64,000 nt of DNA from Salinilacustrithrix sp034522155 (GCA_034522155.1 JAXHLP010000013.1:134203-198202); one strand, 5' to 3'; shown: positions 33,287 to 43,716, counted from the first letter of the stretch. Made by a program: numbers and translations. The notes: generated by a model from the sequence alone, not told the origin.

Positions 33287-35118
33287 TCCTCGCGACTGCC
33301 GGTCACGTAGACCATGGCAAGAGCACGCTTGTGCGGATGCTCACGGGCACGGACCCTGACCGCTGGGACGAAGAGAAGCGGCGAGGCCTCACGATCGATC
33401 TGGGCTTTGCACGCTTGGTCCTCGACGACGGGACCGAGTTGGATGTCATAGACGTGCCCGGTCACCAACGGTTCTTGCCAAACATGCTGGCCGGATGCGG
33501 CGCAGTCGACTTGGTCCTATTCGTGGTTTCCGCCCGAGAGGGCTGGAGTGCCCAAAGCGACGAGCATCTGCGCATCCTTCACAGCTACGGCGCCCGCGAG
33601 GGAGTCATCGCTCTCACCCACAGCGACACCATCAGCCAATCACAGTTGGAGGCGACCTCCTCTGCCGTCGCGCAACACCTTACTGGGACATCCCTTGAAG
33701 GCAGTCCGATCGTGGCCACCTCTGCCACCAACCTCGAATCAATCGCCCAGCTCCGCTCTCAAATCTCCGCGACCGTCGCGCGCATGGACCACGGGACCGC
33801 TGGGGCCCGTCCCCGAATGTGGATCGACCGGTCCTTCAATGTGCGCGGCGCCGGACGAGTCGTCACGGGCACATTGTCGGGCGGGCCTCTCGAGGTGGGC
33901 CAGACCATCGATCTCATTACGGACTCGAGCACGTCGAGAAATGGCTCGACGTCGTTCCGTGTGCGGGGCCTGCATCGATTCGACACCGCTCACCGACAGA
34001 TCGGACCAGGAGTCCGCTGTGGAGTCGACCTTGCGGGCGCCAAAGTCATCCCTCACCGAGGCGATGCCCTAGCCCACCCTCACCAGTGGGCGGTGACTCA
34101 GCGCCTCCACGTCGCCCTCGACCTGCCGCCCAGCGGAATCCGGCCCGCGCCTAACAGCTCGTACCAGCTCTTCATCGGGACCACCCACCGCCCCGCACAG
34201 CTCCGTTACCCCGTGCACCAAACCCAGCCCACCGAAGGGGCAGTGCTGGCCAGGGTTCATCTCGCGCGACCCCCTCGGCCCGATCGCACCTGGCGATAGG
34301 TTCGTCCTCCGGGACGCCGGCAATGGAACGACGGTGGGGGGCGGTGTCGTGCTCGCCTGCGACCACAAACCAATTAGCCATCAGCCTCAGATCCTCGTTG
34401 ATCGCTATCGAGCAATCATCAGCTCCACTCGACACCGCACGGTCGCCGGTGGACTCTCAACCATCGGTGAGCTCGGGACCACGTTGCTCTCCGAACGCGC
34501 TGGAGCCTGGCCCGCCGACGAGTTTCAGCGGCTCACAGGTTCAACGCTGCTGGACGGCACCCGAGTCGTCGGTTCATCTATCGTTGATGTGCACGCCCTC
34601 CATGCTTGCATCGAAGAGATGCAACGTTCCATCGCCCGAAACCCGGATGGCATAGGGCAGCCGGTTGACCTGCTTGGCTCCGCGGCCGTCGACCAGCTCA
34701 TCGAGACAGGAGTGGGTCCCGGCAAGGAGGCCGTGTAGTGGCCCTAGGCGTCAGCCTTCACGACCAAGCCGTGGCGTCAGCCGGCACACGCGCACTCATC
34801 GCCTTGGATTCGGCCGTTCCGCCACTTCTGACCCGTGACGAACTGAGGAATAGGGCCGGCATCACTGGGCGGTATCTGACCGATCTGGTCGAACGAGAGG
34901 TTCTCATCGAGATCCCCCCATTCTGGACAACCCCGGATCGCGCCAAGGCGTGGGTCGCGACAGTAACCGCCACCATCAGCTCCACCCCGAGCGGTGTGAC
35001 CACCAGTGGACTGCGAAAAGCGCTCGGGCTCTCCCGCAGATACACACTGGCCCTGCTGGAATGGTGCGATTCCCAGGGCATCACCGTCCGCAACGACAAC
35101 CTCCGCAGACTGATCTGA
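33283..35118 (+). pseudogene. selB: Selenocysteine-specific elongation factor, two frameshifts
   Basis: SelB delivers Sec-tRNA to ribosomes at SECIS-marked UGA codons. The GTPase part has ILATAGHVDHGKSTLVRMLT (P-loop), GLTIDLGFA and VIDVPGHQRFLPNMLAG (G3). The C-terminal winged helices, which bind the SECIS, are seen in GVTTSGLRKALGLSRRYTLA and LLEWCDSQGITVRN. The reading frame changes near 34265 and again near 34736, where TAG interrupts GVGPGKEAV before ALGVSLHDQAV. Total length of about 610 residues is normal. It overlaps selA. Codon use is less GC-biased than in the surroundings, suggesting transfer of the sel genes. Confidence 0.85.
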
Positions 35119-35227
35119 TGCGCGAGCAGAGGGCGCGGTCGGTCTGGCTACTCGAGAGTGGAGTTGCCAGGGTCTGGTGGACACCCGTGCATGAGCGTGG
35201 GAATGATTGCGAGTGTACGGTGTCACG

Positions 35228-36461
35228 ATGATGCCGACGGCGCCGAACCCAGATGAGATCTCCAAGCGGCGCGACGCCAGACAGCGGCGGGTCGCTTCCC
35301 GGATCAACACCGTAGCCGACGCCCGGCGGCTGGCCCGGAGTCGCGTGCCCCGCCCGGTCTTCGACTACATCGAAGGGGGCGCGGGCTCCGAGTCGACCGT
35401 GCTCGCGAACCAGCGGGAGGTCGACGCCTTCCAGTTCCGTCCCCGACTCGGCCAAACCGTCGGTGTGCCGGGCCCGGACCTCACCACGACGGTGCTCGGC
35501 ACGCCCGTCGCGATGCCGCTGCTGGTGTCGCCGATCGGCTTCACCCGGATGATGGACCCCGACGGCGACGTTGCGGGGGCGCGGGCTGCGAGCACCGCGA
35601 AAACGGTGTTCACCCTCAGCTCGATGTCGGGGCACAGCATCGACGAAGTCGCCGTCGCCGCGGATCCGCCGGCGTGGTTCCAGCTCTACTTCCTCGGCGG
35701 TCGCCCAGGTGCCGAGCAGCTCGTCGAACGGGCGAACACCGCCGGCTATGGCGCGCTCGTTGTCACGCTCGACACCCAGGTCGCCGGCAACCGCGAACGC
35801 GACCTGCGCTACGGCCTGTCCCCTCCACTCGAGCTCAACCGCCGCACCGCGATGAAGATGGGCCCCCACGCGCTGCTGCACCCACGATGGCTGGCTGATC
35901 TCGCCCGGGATCGCTTCCGGCTCGAGCTGGTCGAACGCGACGGGCCTGGAACTCGATCACCAGCCGATGTCGGCGGTCGAGGCCCTGATGCATTGGATGG
36001 CGTCGCCGCCGCGGTGGGAGGACTTCACCTGGCTGCGCGAGCACTTCAACGGGCCCGTGATCGCCAAGGGAATCCTGACCGGCGACGACGCTCGCCGAGC
36101 CGTTGACTGTGGCGCCGCTGCGATCGTCGTGTCGAATCATGGTGGTCGCCAGCTCGACGGCGTACCGGCGACCATGACCGCGCTGGTCGAGGTTCTCGGC
36201 GCCGTCGGCACTGACGTCGAGGTCTTCGTCGACGGCGGTTTCCGCCGTGGCGCCGACGTCGTGAAGGCCGTCGCCCTCGGTGCGCGAGCCGTGATGGTCG
36301 GCCGCCCCTGGGCCTACGGTCTCGCTGCCGCCGGACAACCCGGAGTCAGCCGGGTCCTGTCCATCCTGCGCGCCGACATCGACCGGACGATGCGACTTCT
36401 CGGTGTGTCCTCGATCGCAGATCTCAACCACGAGTTCCTGCACAGGCCAAACACCTCATGA
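35228..36461 (+). pseudogene. FMN-dependent alpha-hydroxy-acid oxidase/dehydrogenase, frameshifted
   Basis: Homologue of lactate/glycolate oxidases. The N-terminal frame has RVPRPVFDYIEGGAGSE, MPLLVSPIGFTRMMDPDGD and WFQLYFLGG; the second frame has VIAKGILTGDDARRAVDCGA, IVVSNHGGRQLDGVPAT and VFVDGGFRRGADVVKAVALG with the catalytic-type SNHGGRQLD. The frame is lost near 35950. Together about 400 residues would form a full-length enzyme. The ATGATG at 35228 is the best start. It lies just after selB and just before an IS remnant. Confidence 0.8.
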
Positions 36462-36621
36462 CTCCCGGACAGGGGCCAGCACGAACGTGAGGGTGCCGAG
36501 AACTCATCCCGAGCCGGTGGGGGTTCGAACATTCGGCCAGGAGGACGAGGCTGGACCTCCGGGGGCGCGGTGAGGCGGGAGGCCGCGAGGATCCCGGTAT
36601 TGGGCTCGCGGGCTGGGTGGT

Positions 36622-37663
36622 TCAGGCTGCGTGGCGGTACTCGTTGATGAGCCCGCCGCAGGTCGTGTGACGTCGGATCGGTTCGCCGGGACCGATCGTC
36701 GCGACGTCGCCGAGGTCGTCGGGTGCAGCGCTGGTTCAGGCTGCGGTGGGGTCGATGTGCGTTGTAGCGCTCGAGGTACTCCTCAAGAAGGCGTCGCAGT
36801 TGGTGTTCGTTCCAGATGATCGTCCGGTCGAGGAGTTCGTGGCGCAGGGTACGAACCCATCGCTCAGCGAACGCGTTCGCTCGGGGTGACCTCGGCGGGA
36901 TCCGGATCGCCGCGATCCCGGAGCCAGCGAGCACCGCGTCGAACGAGCGGGTGAACTGGCCTGCGCCGTGACGAACGAGGAACCGGAACCCGTGATCGTC
37001 GGGCAGTCGCATCAGCAGGTTGCGTGCGGCTTGGGTGGTCCACGGTCCGGTCGGGTTCGTGGTGATCCCTGCGAGGTGCACGCGAACGCGTGGCGACCTC
37101 GATGACGAACAAGACATGGAGCCTGCGCAGCAGTGCGGTGTCGACACAAGCGAAGTCGGTGGCGATGACCGCCTTCGCTTGGGAGCGGATGAACTCTGAC
37201 CACGATGGTCCGGTCCGATCGTGGCAGCGGGTCAATGCCAGCGGCAGCGCAGGACCTTCCACACGGTCGACGCGGTGACAGCGTGTCCGAGGCGGTGCAG
37301 CTCGCCGTGGACCCGCCGGTAGCCCCACGTCGGGTTGTCTTCGGCGAGACGGACGATCAGACGTCGCAGCTCGGGATCGACAGGCGGACGACCCGGTCGA
37401 GAGGCCGGCTGGGTCCACCGGCGGGCAACGAGACGTCGGTGCCAGGCTGCCACCGTTGCTGGGCGCACGATCAAAAGCGCCCGGCCGCGGCGGGCTCGGT
37501 CCATCACGGATGCGAGCAGTGCAAGGATCGTCCGATCGGTCTCGTTGAACTGCGCCCGGTTGATCTGACGTTGGAGCACCAGGACCTGATGGCGCAGAGC
37601 CAGAATCTCGGCATCTCGAGCGTCACCGCTGGCGAACAACCATCGCAACCGCATCGAGGACAA
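36622..37663 (-). mobile_element. IS transposase with DDE integrase core, frameshifted
   Basis: The minus strand encodes an IS3-like transposase in pieces. The N-terminal frame (37663 to about 37235) has ILALRHQVLVLQRQINRAQF and NPTWGYRRVHGELHRLGHAV. A middle frame has VIATDFACVDTALLRRLHVL with the first catalytic Asp, and a third has GAGQFTRSFDAVLAGSGIAA and ERYNAHRPHRSLNQR with the other DDE residues. The tail (CGGLINEYRHAA) ends at 36622. Frame changes near 37235, 37085 and 36750. I found no convincing terminal inverted repeats. Probably an inactive IS copy. Confidence 0.75.
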
Positions 37664-37761
37664 GGCGAACGAGCACAGCGATCAGCGTCACGAACCGAGG
37701 CTACGCACCGCCGGCCACGGCTCGAATCGCCCAAGGCACGGGCCGATGAGTCTTCGGCACC

Positions 37762-38733
37762 TCACGCCGGGCCCTGGTCGAGCCGTCGACGGACGTGCGA
37801 CGGTGGGAACCCGCGACTCCGACGAAACGCGGCCGAGAACGCATACGGCGTCGAGTAGCCGACCTGGGCGGCGACGGCCTTCACCGGCAGGTCGCCGTGC
37901 GTGAGCAGGTGCGCCGCGTGCTCCATCCGGATGCGCTCGACGATGGCCGCCGGCGTGCCCTCCTCGTGCCGTGCGACGAGCCGGTGCAACGTCGCGCGCG
38001 AGACGTTCATCCGAGCGGCCAACGCCTCGACCGACCAGTCCCGGCCGGGATCCTGGCGCACGTCGTCCCACAGCCGGCGCAGGCGGAGCGCCTCCTCGCT
38101 GCCGCTGGGCGGTCCCGCCAGCAGCCGCTCCAACTGCTGGCGCAGGGCGAGCGCCAACAGCGAGAAGGGCTCCGTCGGCACCCCTGGGCCCAGTCCCCGA
38201 GGCGCACCGCCCAGCTGCGCGGAGAAGCGGTCGAGGAACGCGCGCATCGGATCGCGCCCCCGCGACGCCCCCGACACCTCGGTGACCGCCGTCGGGACCT
38301 CACCGAGCATCCCCAGCGTCGGCGCGGCGAAGCGGTAGCGGTCCTGGCCTTCGAGCACGAAGGGGCCGGTTCCGTGGAACGGGCGCCAGCGGTCGTCGTC
38401 GGCCAACCGGATCGTCACCAGCTCCCAGTCCTCCTCCGCCCACTGGTGCCGTGGCGTTCGCGCCGGGCAGACCGCGACGGATCCCGGCGTGAGCTCGTGC
38501 TCCCGATCCCCCACCCGCACCCACCCACACCCGGCCACGGTGGCCAGCACCAGGTGGGTGAACGGGTCGGGACCGGGCCAGACGAAGCCCGAGACGAGCG
38601 TGCTGAGAGCGACCTGGCCGACGCCCGCACCGGCGAGCGGCTCGGCGCGACGATCGGACAGGGGCACCACGTGGTCGCGACAGTCCGCAGGGATCGTGAC
38701 CGTGGCCTGCGGCACCCTCCTGGCTCGGGCCAT
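37762..38733 (-). CDS. AraC-family transcriptional regulator
   Basis: A 323-residue regulator. The N-terminal half is a cupin-like ligand domain (DREHELTPGSVAVCPARTPR, HQWAEEDWELVTIRL). The C-terminal half is a double helix-turn-helix: WSVEALAARMNVSRATLHRL and LPVKAVAAQVGYSTPYAFSA, then FRRSRGFPPSHVRRRL. It is transcribed divergently from the selenoprotein operon starting at 38848, with a 114-bp shared upstream region, so it is the likely regulator of that operon. The ATG at 38733 gives the normal start; the long upstream frame is antisense to the selenoprotein. Confidence 0.85.
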   Translation of the reverse strand: MARARRVPQATVTIPADCRDHVVPLSDRRAEPLAGAGVGQVALSTLVSGFVWPGPDPFTHLVLATVAGCGWVRVGDREHELTPGSVAVCPARTPRHQWAEEDWELVTIRLADDDRWRPFHGTGPFVLEGQDRYRFAAPTLGMLGEVPTAVTEVSGASRGRDPMRAFLDRFSAQLGGAPRGLGPGVPTEPFSLLALALRQQLERLLAGPPSGSEEALRLRRLWDDVRQDPGRDWSVEALAARMNVSRATLHRLVARHEEGTPAAIVERIRMEHAAHLLTHGDLPVKAVAAQVGYSTPYAFSAAFRRSRGFPPSHVRRRLDQGPA

Positions 38734-38847
38734 GCGTGCAGCGTAGGCAGCGCACGGCACGTTCGCCGCGGCGGGTGAGACGAACTCGCATGCGATTGAC
38801 GCATCGACGCATGGCGCCTCGGCGTGGCGTGCGCCACCATCGGGTTC

Positions 38848-40059
38848 ATGGTGCGATTGCAGGATCTGAGCGACGCCGAGCGCGAGCACATCATGGGCAA
38901 GGCGCTTCCGAGCTTCGCCGAGACGCCCTTCGTCCACGGACCGCCGCTGTCGGAGCGTCGCGTCGCGCTGATCACGACCGCGGGCCTGCACCGCGTCGAC
39001 GACGAGTCGTTCTCCTTCGTCGACCTCAGCCACCGAGTGATCCCGGGCGACGTGGACCTGTCGACGCTCACGATGACCCACTCGTCCGTGCATTTCGACC
39101 GAACCGGGTTCCAGGAGGACGTCAACACGGTCTTCCCCCTGGACCGCCTGCGCGAGCTCGCCGACGACGGCGTGATCGGGTCGGTCGCCGACCACCACTA
39201 CTCGCTGATGGGGGCGGGTTGGCCGCCGGAGATGATCGAGCCGACGTGCGACGATCTCGCACGCACGCTCCACGCCGACGAGGTGACGGCCGTCTGCCTC
39301 GTGCCGGTCTGACCGAACTGCACCCGCGCGGTCGGCGCGGTCTCGCACTACCTCGAAGCACGTGGCATCGCCACAACCGGCATCTCGCTGGTCCGGGAGC
39401 AGACCGCCGCGATGCGACTCCCTCGGTTCCTGTGGGTCCCCTTCGAGCTCGGCCGCCCCTTCGGCGCACCCCACGAGCCGGCGTTCCAGCGCAGGGTGCT
39501 CCACGAGGCGCTCGCCCTGGTCGAGCGAACCGACGGCCCGGTTGTTCTCGCCGACTTCCCGGCCGACGCCCCCCGGAGCGAGGACGAGGCGCCGTGGGCG
39601 TGCCCGGTCTCGTTCGCGCCGGCGCCGAGCGACGCCGACGACCTGACCGCCGCGATCCGGCGCGAGATCGGGCAGCTGGCGCCGTGGGCCGAGCTCGCGC
39701 CGGCGCCGACACCCAACTCCGGCCTCCGCATCGACGAGATGGTCGAGCGCCTGACGTCCGTCGCCGATCGGGCGCCGGACGACCCGATCGACATCGAAGC
39801 CGTCCGTCTCGTCGCCGACGACGTCCGCTCGTGGTACCTCCACGCCGTCGCCAGACAGCCAGGCAGCGCCACGAGCAACGAGCGCAACCGGTGGTTCTGG
39901 CGGGAGACGGCCGTCGCCCACCTGCTCGGCGAGGTCGCCGCCGCCCTGATCGACCACCCCGACCCGACCGTCCGCACCTTCGCCGACCGTGCGATCGTGC
40001 CCCGAGACCACTGGGACTCCCTGGTCCCCGACCGACACGAGGATGACCAAGATGCCTGA
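38848..40059 (+). CDS. GrdB/PrdB-family selenoprotein with UGA-encoded Sec155
   Basis: A 403-residue protein if UGA at 39310-39312 is read as selenocysteine. Before it: ITTAGLHRVDDESFSF, HFDRTGFQEDVNTVFPLDRL, DDGVIGSVADHHYSLMG and VTAVCLVPV; then in frame U-P-N-C (UxxC), HYLEARGIATTGISLVREQ and LPRFLWVPFELGRPFGAP. It is clearly homologous along its length to the selenoprotein at 25360-26514. The C-terminal extension includes DVRSWYLHAVARQ and WFWRETAVAHLLG. The ATG at 38848 is preferred; a GTG at 38824 is possible. Its end overlaps the start of the dioxygenase gene. The substrate is unknown; the family performs reductive cleavage of amino-acid derivatives in anaerobes. Confidence 0.85.
39324..39340 (+). 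promoter_or_regulatory. SECIS-like hairpin after the Sec codon
   Basis: CCGCGC-GGUCG-GCGCGG is a perfect 6-bp stem with a 5-nt loop beginning GGU, starting 11 nt after the UGA. Stem position, stem length and loop size are identical to the hairpin of the other selenoprotein, although the base sequence differs. Confidence 0.7.
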
Positions 40060-41092
40060 CACCAAGATCGTACGCGAACCGCTGACCGGCCCTGCGGCCT
40101 GGCGGGGCGAGGACCTCACCCCCGAGGACTACCTCTACGAGCTCAGTGACGAGGAGGTGACGGCGATCATCTCGCTCCGCGACGACCTCACGGCACGCGG
40201 GGTCGGCCTCGGTCAGATCGACCCCGACTCGGCGCCGGTCCCCGGCATGGCATCGGCGATCGCCGAGTGGCTGGACCGACTCGAGGACGGCATCGGGTTC
40301 GTGGTCGTGCGCGGGCTCGACATCGATGACTGGACCGAGCGCCAGGCGGGGCTGGCCTACTACGCGCTCGGCCGCCAGATGGGGGTGCCCGTCAAGCAGA
40401 ACGCCGCCGGCCACCTGCTCGGTCACGTGCGCGACACGGGCAAGGACATCTTCACGGATCCCTCGGCACGGGGCTACCAGGTGCGGATCGGCCTGCCGTT
40501 CCACACCGACACCTCGACCGACCTGCTGTCGCTGATGTGCCTTCAGACGGCGAAGGAGGGCGGGGAGAGCGCCCTCGCGCCCCTCCAGACCGTCTACAAC
40601 GAGGTTCTCGCTCGGCGGCCCGGCCTCATCGACACGTACTACGAGACCTTCGACTTCGACTGCCGGGACGAGGAGCACCCCGATGGCGGCCCCTACTACA
40701 CCCGGGTCCTGGCGTCAGTGGGCCCCGACGGCAAGTTCTCCCTGCGGCACAACTCGGGCTACGCCAAGTCGGCGCCTTTCCGGTTCGAGGACGTCGAGCC
40801 GCTCAGCGAGAACAAGGTCGAGCTGCTCGACCTCGTCGACCAGCTGACGCACGACCCAGCGATCCACGTGCGCTTCCGTCTCGAGCGAGGCGACATGATC
40901 TTCATCAACAACTACGCCGTCGCGCACTCCCGCTCGGCCTTCGAGGACCACGACGATCCGGCGCGCAAGCGCCACCTGCTCCGGCTGTGGTTGGTCCTGC
41001 ACCAGGGCCGCGACCTGGCACCCGACTTCGACAACCGAGCGGGCATCGAGACCACCGCCGACGTCGTCGAGGACGGGTTGGCCCCCGCATGA
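40052..41092 (+). CDS. TauD/TfdA-type Fe(II)/2-oxoglutarate dioxygenase
   Basis: A 346-residue dioxygenase. The metal triad is seen as FHTDTSTDLLSL (His and Asp) and NNYAVAHSRSAFEDHD (second His), with an Arg in PARKRHLLRLWL to bind 2-oxoglutarate. It would hydroxylate an unknown substrate. The ATG at 40052 has GAGG nine bases upstream and overlaps the selenoprotein stop; ATG at 40043 is an alternative. The following ThDP gene overlaps its stop. This couples an oxygen-dependent enzyme with a reductase-type selenoprotein in one operon. Confidence 0.85.
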   Translation: MPDTKIVREPLTGPAAWRGEDLTPEDYLYELSDEEVTAIISLRDDLTARGVGLGQIDPDSAPVPGMASAIAEWLDRLEDGIGFVVVRGLDIDDWTERQAGLAYYALGRQMGVPVKQNAAGHLLGHVRDTGKDIFTDPSARGYQVRIGLPFHTDTSTDLLSLMCLQTAKEGGESALAPLQTVYNEVLARRPGLIDTYYETFDFDCRDEEHPDGGPYYTRVLASVGPDGKFSLRHNSGYAKSAPFRFEDVEPLSENKVELLDLVDQLTHDPAIHVRFRLERGDMIFINNYAVAHSRSAFEDHDDPARKRHLLRLWLVLHQGRDLAPDFDNRAGIETTADVVEDGLAPA

Positions 41093-42639
41093 GGGGCGCC
41101 GACGCGCTGCTGCGCACCCTCGTCGGCAACGACGTCGACGTCTGCTTCGCCAACCCCGGGACGTCCGAGATGCACTTCGTCGCGGCGCTGGACGCCGTGC
41201 CGGAGATGCGTGGGGTCCTCGGTCTCTTCGAGGGCGTCGTCACCGGCGCGGCAGACGGCTACGGCCGCATGACGGGCCGCCCGGCGGCGACGTTGCTGCA
41301 CCTCGGTCCCGGGCTCGGGAACGGTCTGGCGAACCTGCACAACGCGCGCCGAGCACGAACGCCGATCGTGAACGTCGTCGGCGACCACGCCCTCGACCAC
41401 AAGGTGCTCGACGCACCGCTCGAGAGCGACATCGATGCCGTCGCCGGCTCGGTGTCGCGATGGGTCCGCCGGAGCACGAGCGTCTCGTCCCTGCCGGGGG
41501 ACGCCGTCGATGCCGTCGTGGCGAGCCGGACCGGCGGCGGCGGGTCGGCCACGCTGATCCTCCCTGCCGACGTCGCGTGGACCGATGGCGCTGAGCCGGC
41601 CGGGCCTGGCGCGGTCCCTGCGCCTTCGCCCGTCGACGACGACACCGTTCGGAGCACCGCCGACGTGCTCCGATCGGCGGGGGCTTCGGCGGCGGTCTTC
41701 GTCGGCGGCCCGGTCATGGATCCCGACGGCATGGCCGCGCTGCAGGCCATCCACGAGGCGACCGGGGCGAGAGTGCTGCACGAGACCTTCCCGTCCCGGA
41801 TGACCAGGGGCGCCGGGCGCTTCGAGTCGGATCGCCTCATGTACCTCGCCGAGATGGCCGCCGACCAGCTCGCCGGGGTCGAACACCTCGTCCTCGTCGG
41901 CACGGTCGAGCCCGTCGCGTTCTTCGCCTATCCCGACAAGCCCGGGCGACTGGTCCCCGCCGGGTGCACCGTGCACGCCTTCGCCAGCCCGGGGGACGAC
42001 TGCGGGGGCGCGCTCGCCGAGCTCGCCGGGCGCGTCGCCGGACGCATCGAGCCGACCCCGGCGACGGTCGGCCCGCTCGACCGGCCGACCGGCGCCATCG
42101 ACGTCTTCACCGCTGCCGCGGCCGTCGCCGCCACGTTGCCCGAAGGCGCGATCGTGTCCGACGAGTCGGCCACCTGCGGTCTGTTCATGCAAGGCGCGAC
42201 GCTGCACGCGCCAGAGCACGACTGGCTGAGTCTCACCGGCGGGGCGATCGGCCAGGGCATGCCCGTCGCAACCGGTGCTGCCATCGCCTGTCGGGACCGG
42301 CCCGTGCTGAGCATTCAGGCCGACGGCAGCGCGATGTACACGATCCAGGCGCTGTGGACCCAGGCACGTGAGCAGCTCGACGTCACCACGGTGATCTGCA
42401 ACAACGGCGCGTACGCGGTGTTGGCCATGGAGATGGATCGCGTCGGCGGCGAGTTCGGTGGACCGATCTCCCGCTCGATGTTCGATCTCACCCGCCCCGA
42501 CATCGATTTCTGCCGACTGGCAGAGGGCCAGGGCGTCCCGGCGACGCGCGCGACCGACGCCGAGGCGCTGACCGACGCGCTCGAGCGCGCGCAACGAGAG
42601 CCGGGCCCCCACGTCATCGAAGCGATGTTCCGTCCGTGA
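41089..42639 (+). CDS. Thiamine-diphosphate enzyme, acetolactate synthase-like large subunit
   Basis: A 516-residue ThDP enzyme. The N-terminal half has FANPGTSEMHFVAAL, the Glu of GVLGLFEGVVTGAADGYGR, and LLHLGPGLGNGLANLHNARR. The C-terminal half has LTGGAIGQGMPVATGAAIAC and the ThDP motif VLSIQADGSAMYTIQALWT continuing to ICNNGAYAVL. It resembles acetolactate synthase/benzoylformate decarboxylase relatives; the 2-oxo acid used is unknown. ATGA overlap with the dioxygenase gene, third gene of the selenoprotein operon. It suggests that the pathway makes a 2-oxo acid or aldehyde. The next 150 bp hold nothing obvious. Confidence 0.85.
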   Translation: MRGADALLRTLVGNDVDVCFANPGTSEMHFVAALDAVPEMRGVLGLFEGVVTGAADGYGRMTGRPAATLLHLGPGLGNGLANLHNARRARTPIVNVVGDHALDHKVLDAPLESDIDAVAGSVSRWVRRSTSVSSLPGDAVDAVVASRTGGGGSATLILPADVAWTDGAEPAGPGAVPAPSPVDDDTVRSTADVLRSAGASAAVFVGGPVMDPDGMAALQAIHEATGARVLHETFPSRMTRGAGRFESDRLMYLAEMAADQLAGVEHLVLVGTVEPVAFFAYPDKPGRLVPAGCTVHAFASPGDDCGGALAELAGRVAGRIEPTPATVGPLDRPTGAIDVFTAAAAVAATLPEGAIVSDESATCGLFMQGATLHAPEHDWLSLTGGAIGQGMPVATGAAIACRDRPVLSIQADGSAMYTIQALWTQAREQLDVTTVICNNGAYAVLAMEMDRVGGEFGGPISRSMFDLTRPDIDFCRLAEGQGVPATRATDAEALTDALERAQREPGPHVIEAMFRP

Positions 42640-42789
42640 CGACCACCGACCACCGACCGCACCACCCGACCCGACGTACGGCGGCGAGCTCGTCGTGGGC
42701 CTCGACGGCGACCTCGACACCCGGAATCGCCTGGCGATGTGATGAAGTACGACCGAATCAGGCCGTGGACGAGGTAGATCGAAGCTCCT

Positions 42790-43716
42790 TCAGCGGCTGT
42801 GCGTGGCGGCACAGCGGAACCCGACGTTGCCCGCCGTCGAGTTGGGCGGCGACCCCATGCGACCCGCCGGGCGATACCGGTTGCAGTACGACGCGTGACA
42901 CAGGTACGAGCCGCCCTTGAGCGCTCGGCGACCGGTGCGCGCCGCGCCGGGAAAGCGGAGCCCGAAGTCATCGACGGTCCACTCCCACACGTTGCCGACC
43001 ATGTTCCACAGGCCCCACGTGTTCGGCTCGAAGGCCCGCACCGGCGCCGTGCCGACGTGGCCGTCGGCACCGGTGTTCTCGGTCGGGAACTCGCCCTGCC
43101 ACACGTTCATGGCGTGCCGACCGCCCGGCTCGCGCTCGTCGCCCCACGGCCAGATCGTCTCGGTGCCGGCCCGTGCCGCTCGCTCCCACTCGGCTTCGGT
43201 CGGGAGGCGCACGCCGCGCCAGTCGGCGTAGGCCGACGCGTCGAGCAGGGAGACGTGCACCACGGGGTGGTCGAGGCGATTGTCGATGGACGATCCGGGG
43301 CCCTCGGGGGCACGCCACGAGGCGCCCTCGACCTCGCGCCACCACTCGGCGCCGACCATCGCTCGGGTCGGTGGGAAGTCATCCGGCAGCAGGCCACCGA
43401 ACACGAACGAGCTTCCGAGCTCCTCGGCGATCGTCACGTGCCCGGTGGCTGCGACGAAGGCGGCGAACTCGGCGTTGGTCACCGCGGTGGCCTGAAGCAG
43501 GAACGGCTCGACGTCGACCTCGACCGGCTGCTCACCGTCTCCCTCGTTGGCCAGCTCGGAGCGCTCGCCCATGACGAACGCCCCGCCGGGCAGCGACACG
43601 AGAGCCGGAGGCGCCGGCACGTCGGCTGCGTCCGCCGTTCGCGTCGTGTCCCTCGAACGTACGCCTCGGTCGGGGTCGTCGCTCGACGGCCCTCGGTCGG
43701 GTACGCAACAGCTCAC
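42790..43716 (-). CDS. Formylglycine-generating enzyme
   Basis: A 308-residue FGE, which oxidises the sulfatase active-site Cys to formylglycine using copper and oxygen. Features: LVSLPGGAFVMGERSELANE, NAEFAAFVAATGHVT, RLPTEAEWERAARAG, NMVGNVWEWTVDDF and the copper-binding cysteines of GSYLCHASYCNRYR. The N-terminal MSCCVPDRG is common in actinobacterial FGEs. The likely client is the sulfatase at 26699-28978, 14 kb away. The GTG at 43716 overlaps the TetR stop. Confidence 0.9.
   Translation of the reverse strand: MSCCVPDRGPSSDDPDRGVRSRDTTRTADAADVPAPPALVSLPGGAFVMGERSELANEGDGEQPVEVDVEPFLLQATAVTNAEFAAFVAATGHVTIAEELGSSFVFGGLLPDDFPPTRAMVGAEWWREVEGASWRAPEGPGSSIDNRLDHPVVHVSLLDASAYADWRGVRLPTEAEWERAARAGTETIWPWGDEREPGGRHAMNVWQGEFPTENTGADGHVGTAPVRAFEPNTWGLWNMVGNVWEWTVDDFGLRFPGAARTGRRALKGGSYLCHASYCNRYRPAGRMGSPPNSTAGNVGFRCAATHSR

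Noticed and set aside
34736..34738. In-frame TAG in selB as possible pyrrolysine readthrough.
   Set aside because: The continuing family sequence is in a different frame, so this is an indel and not a recoded stop.
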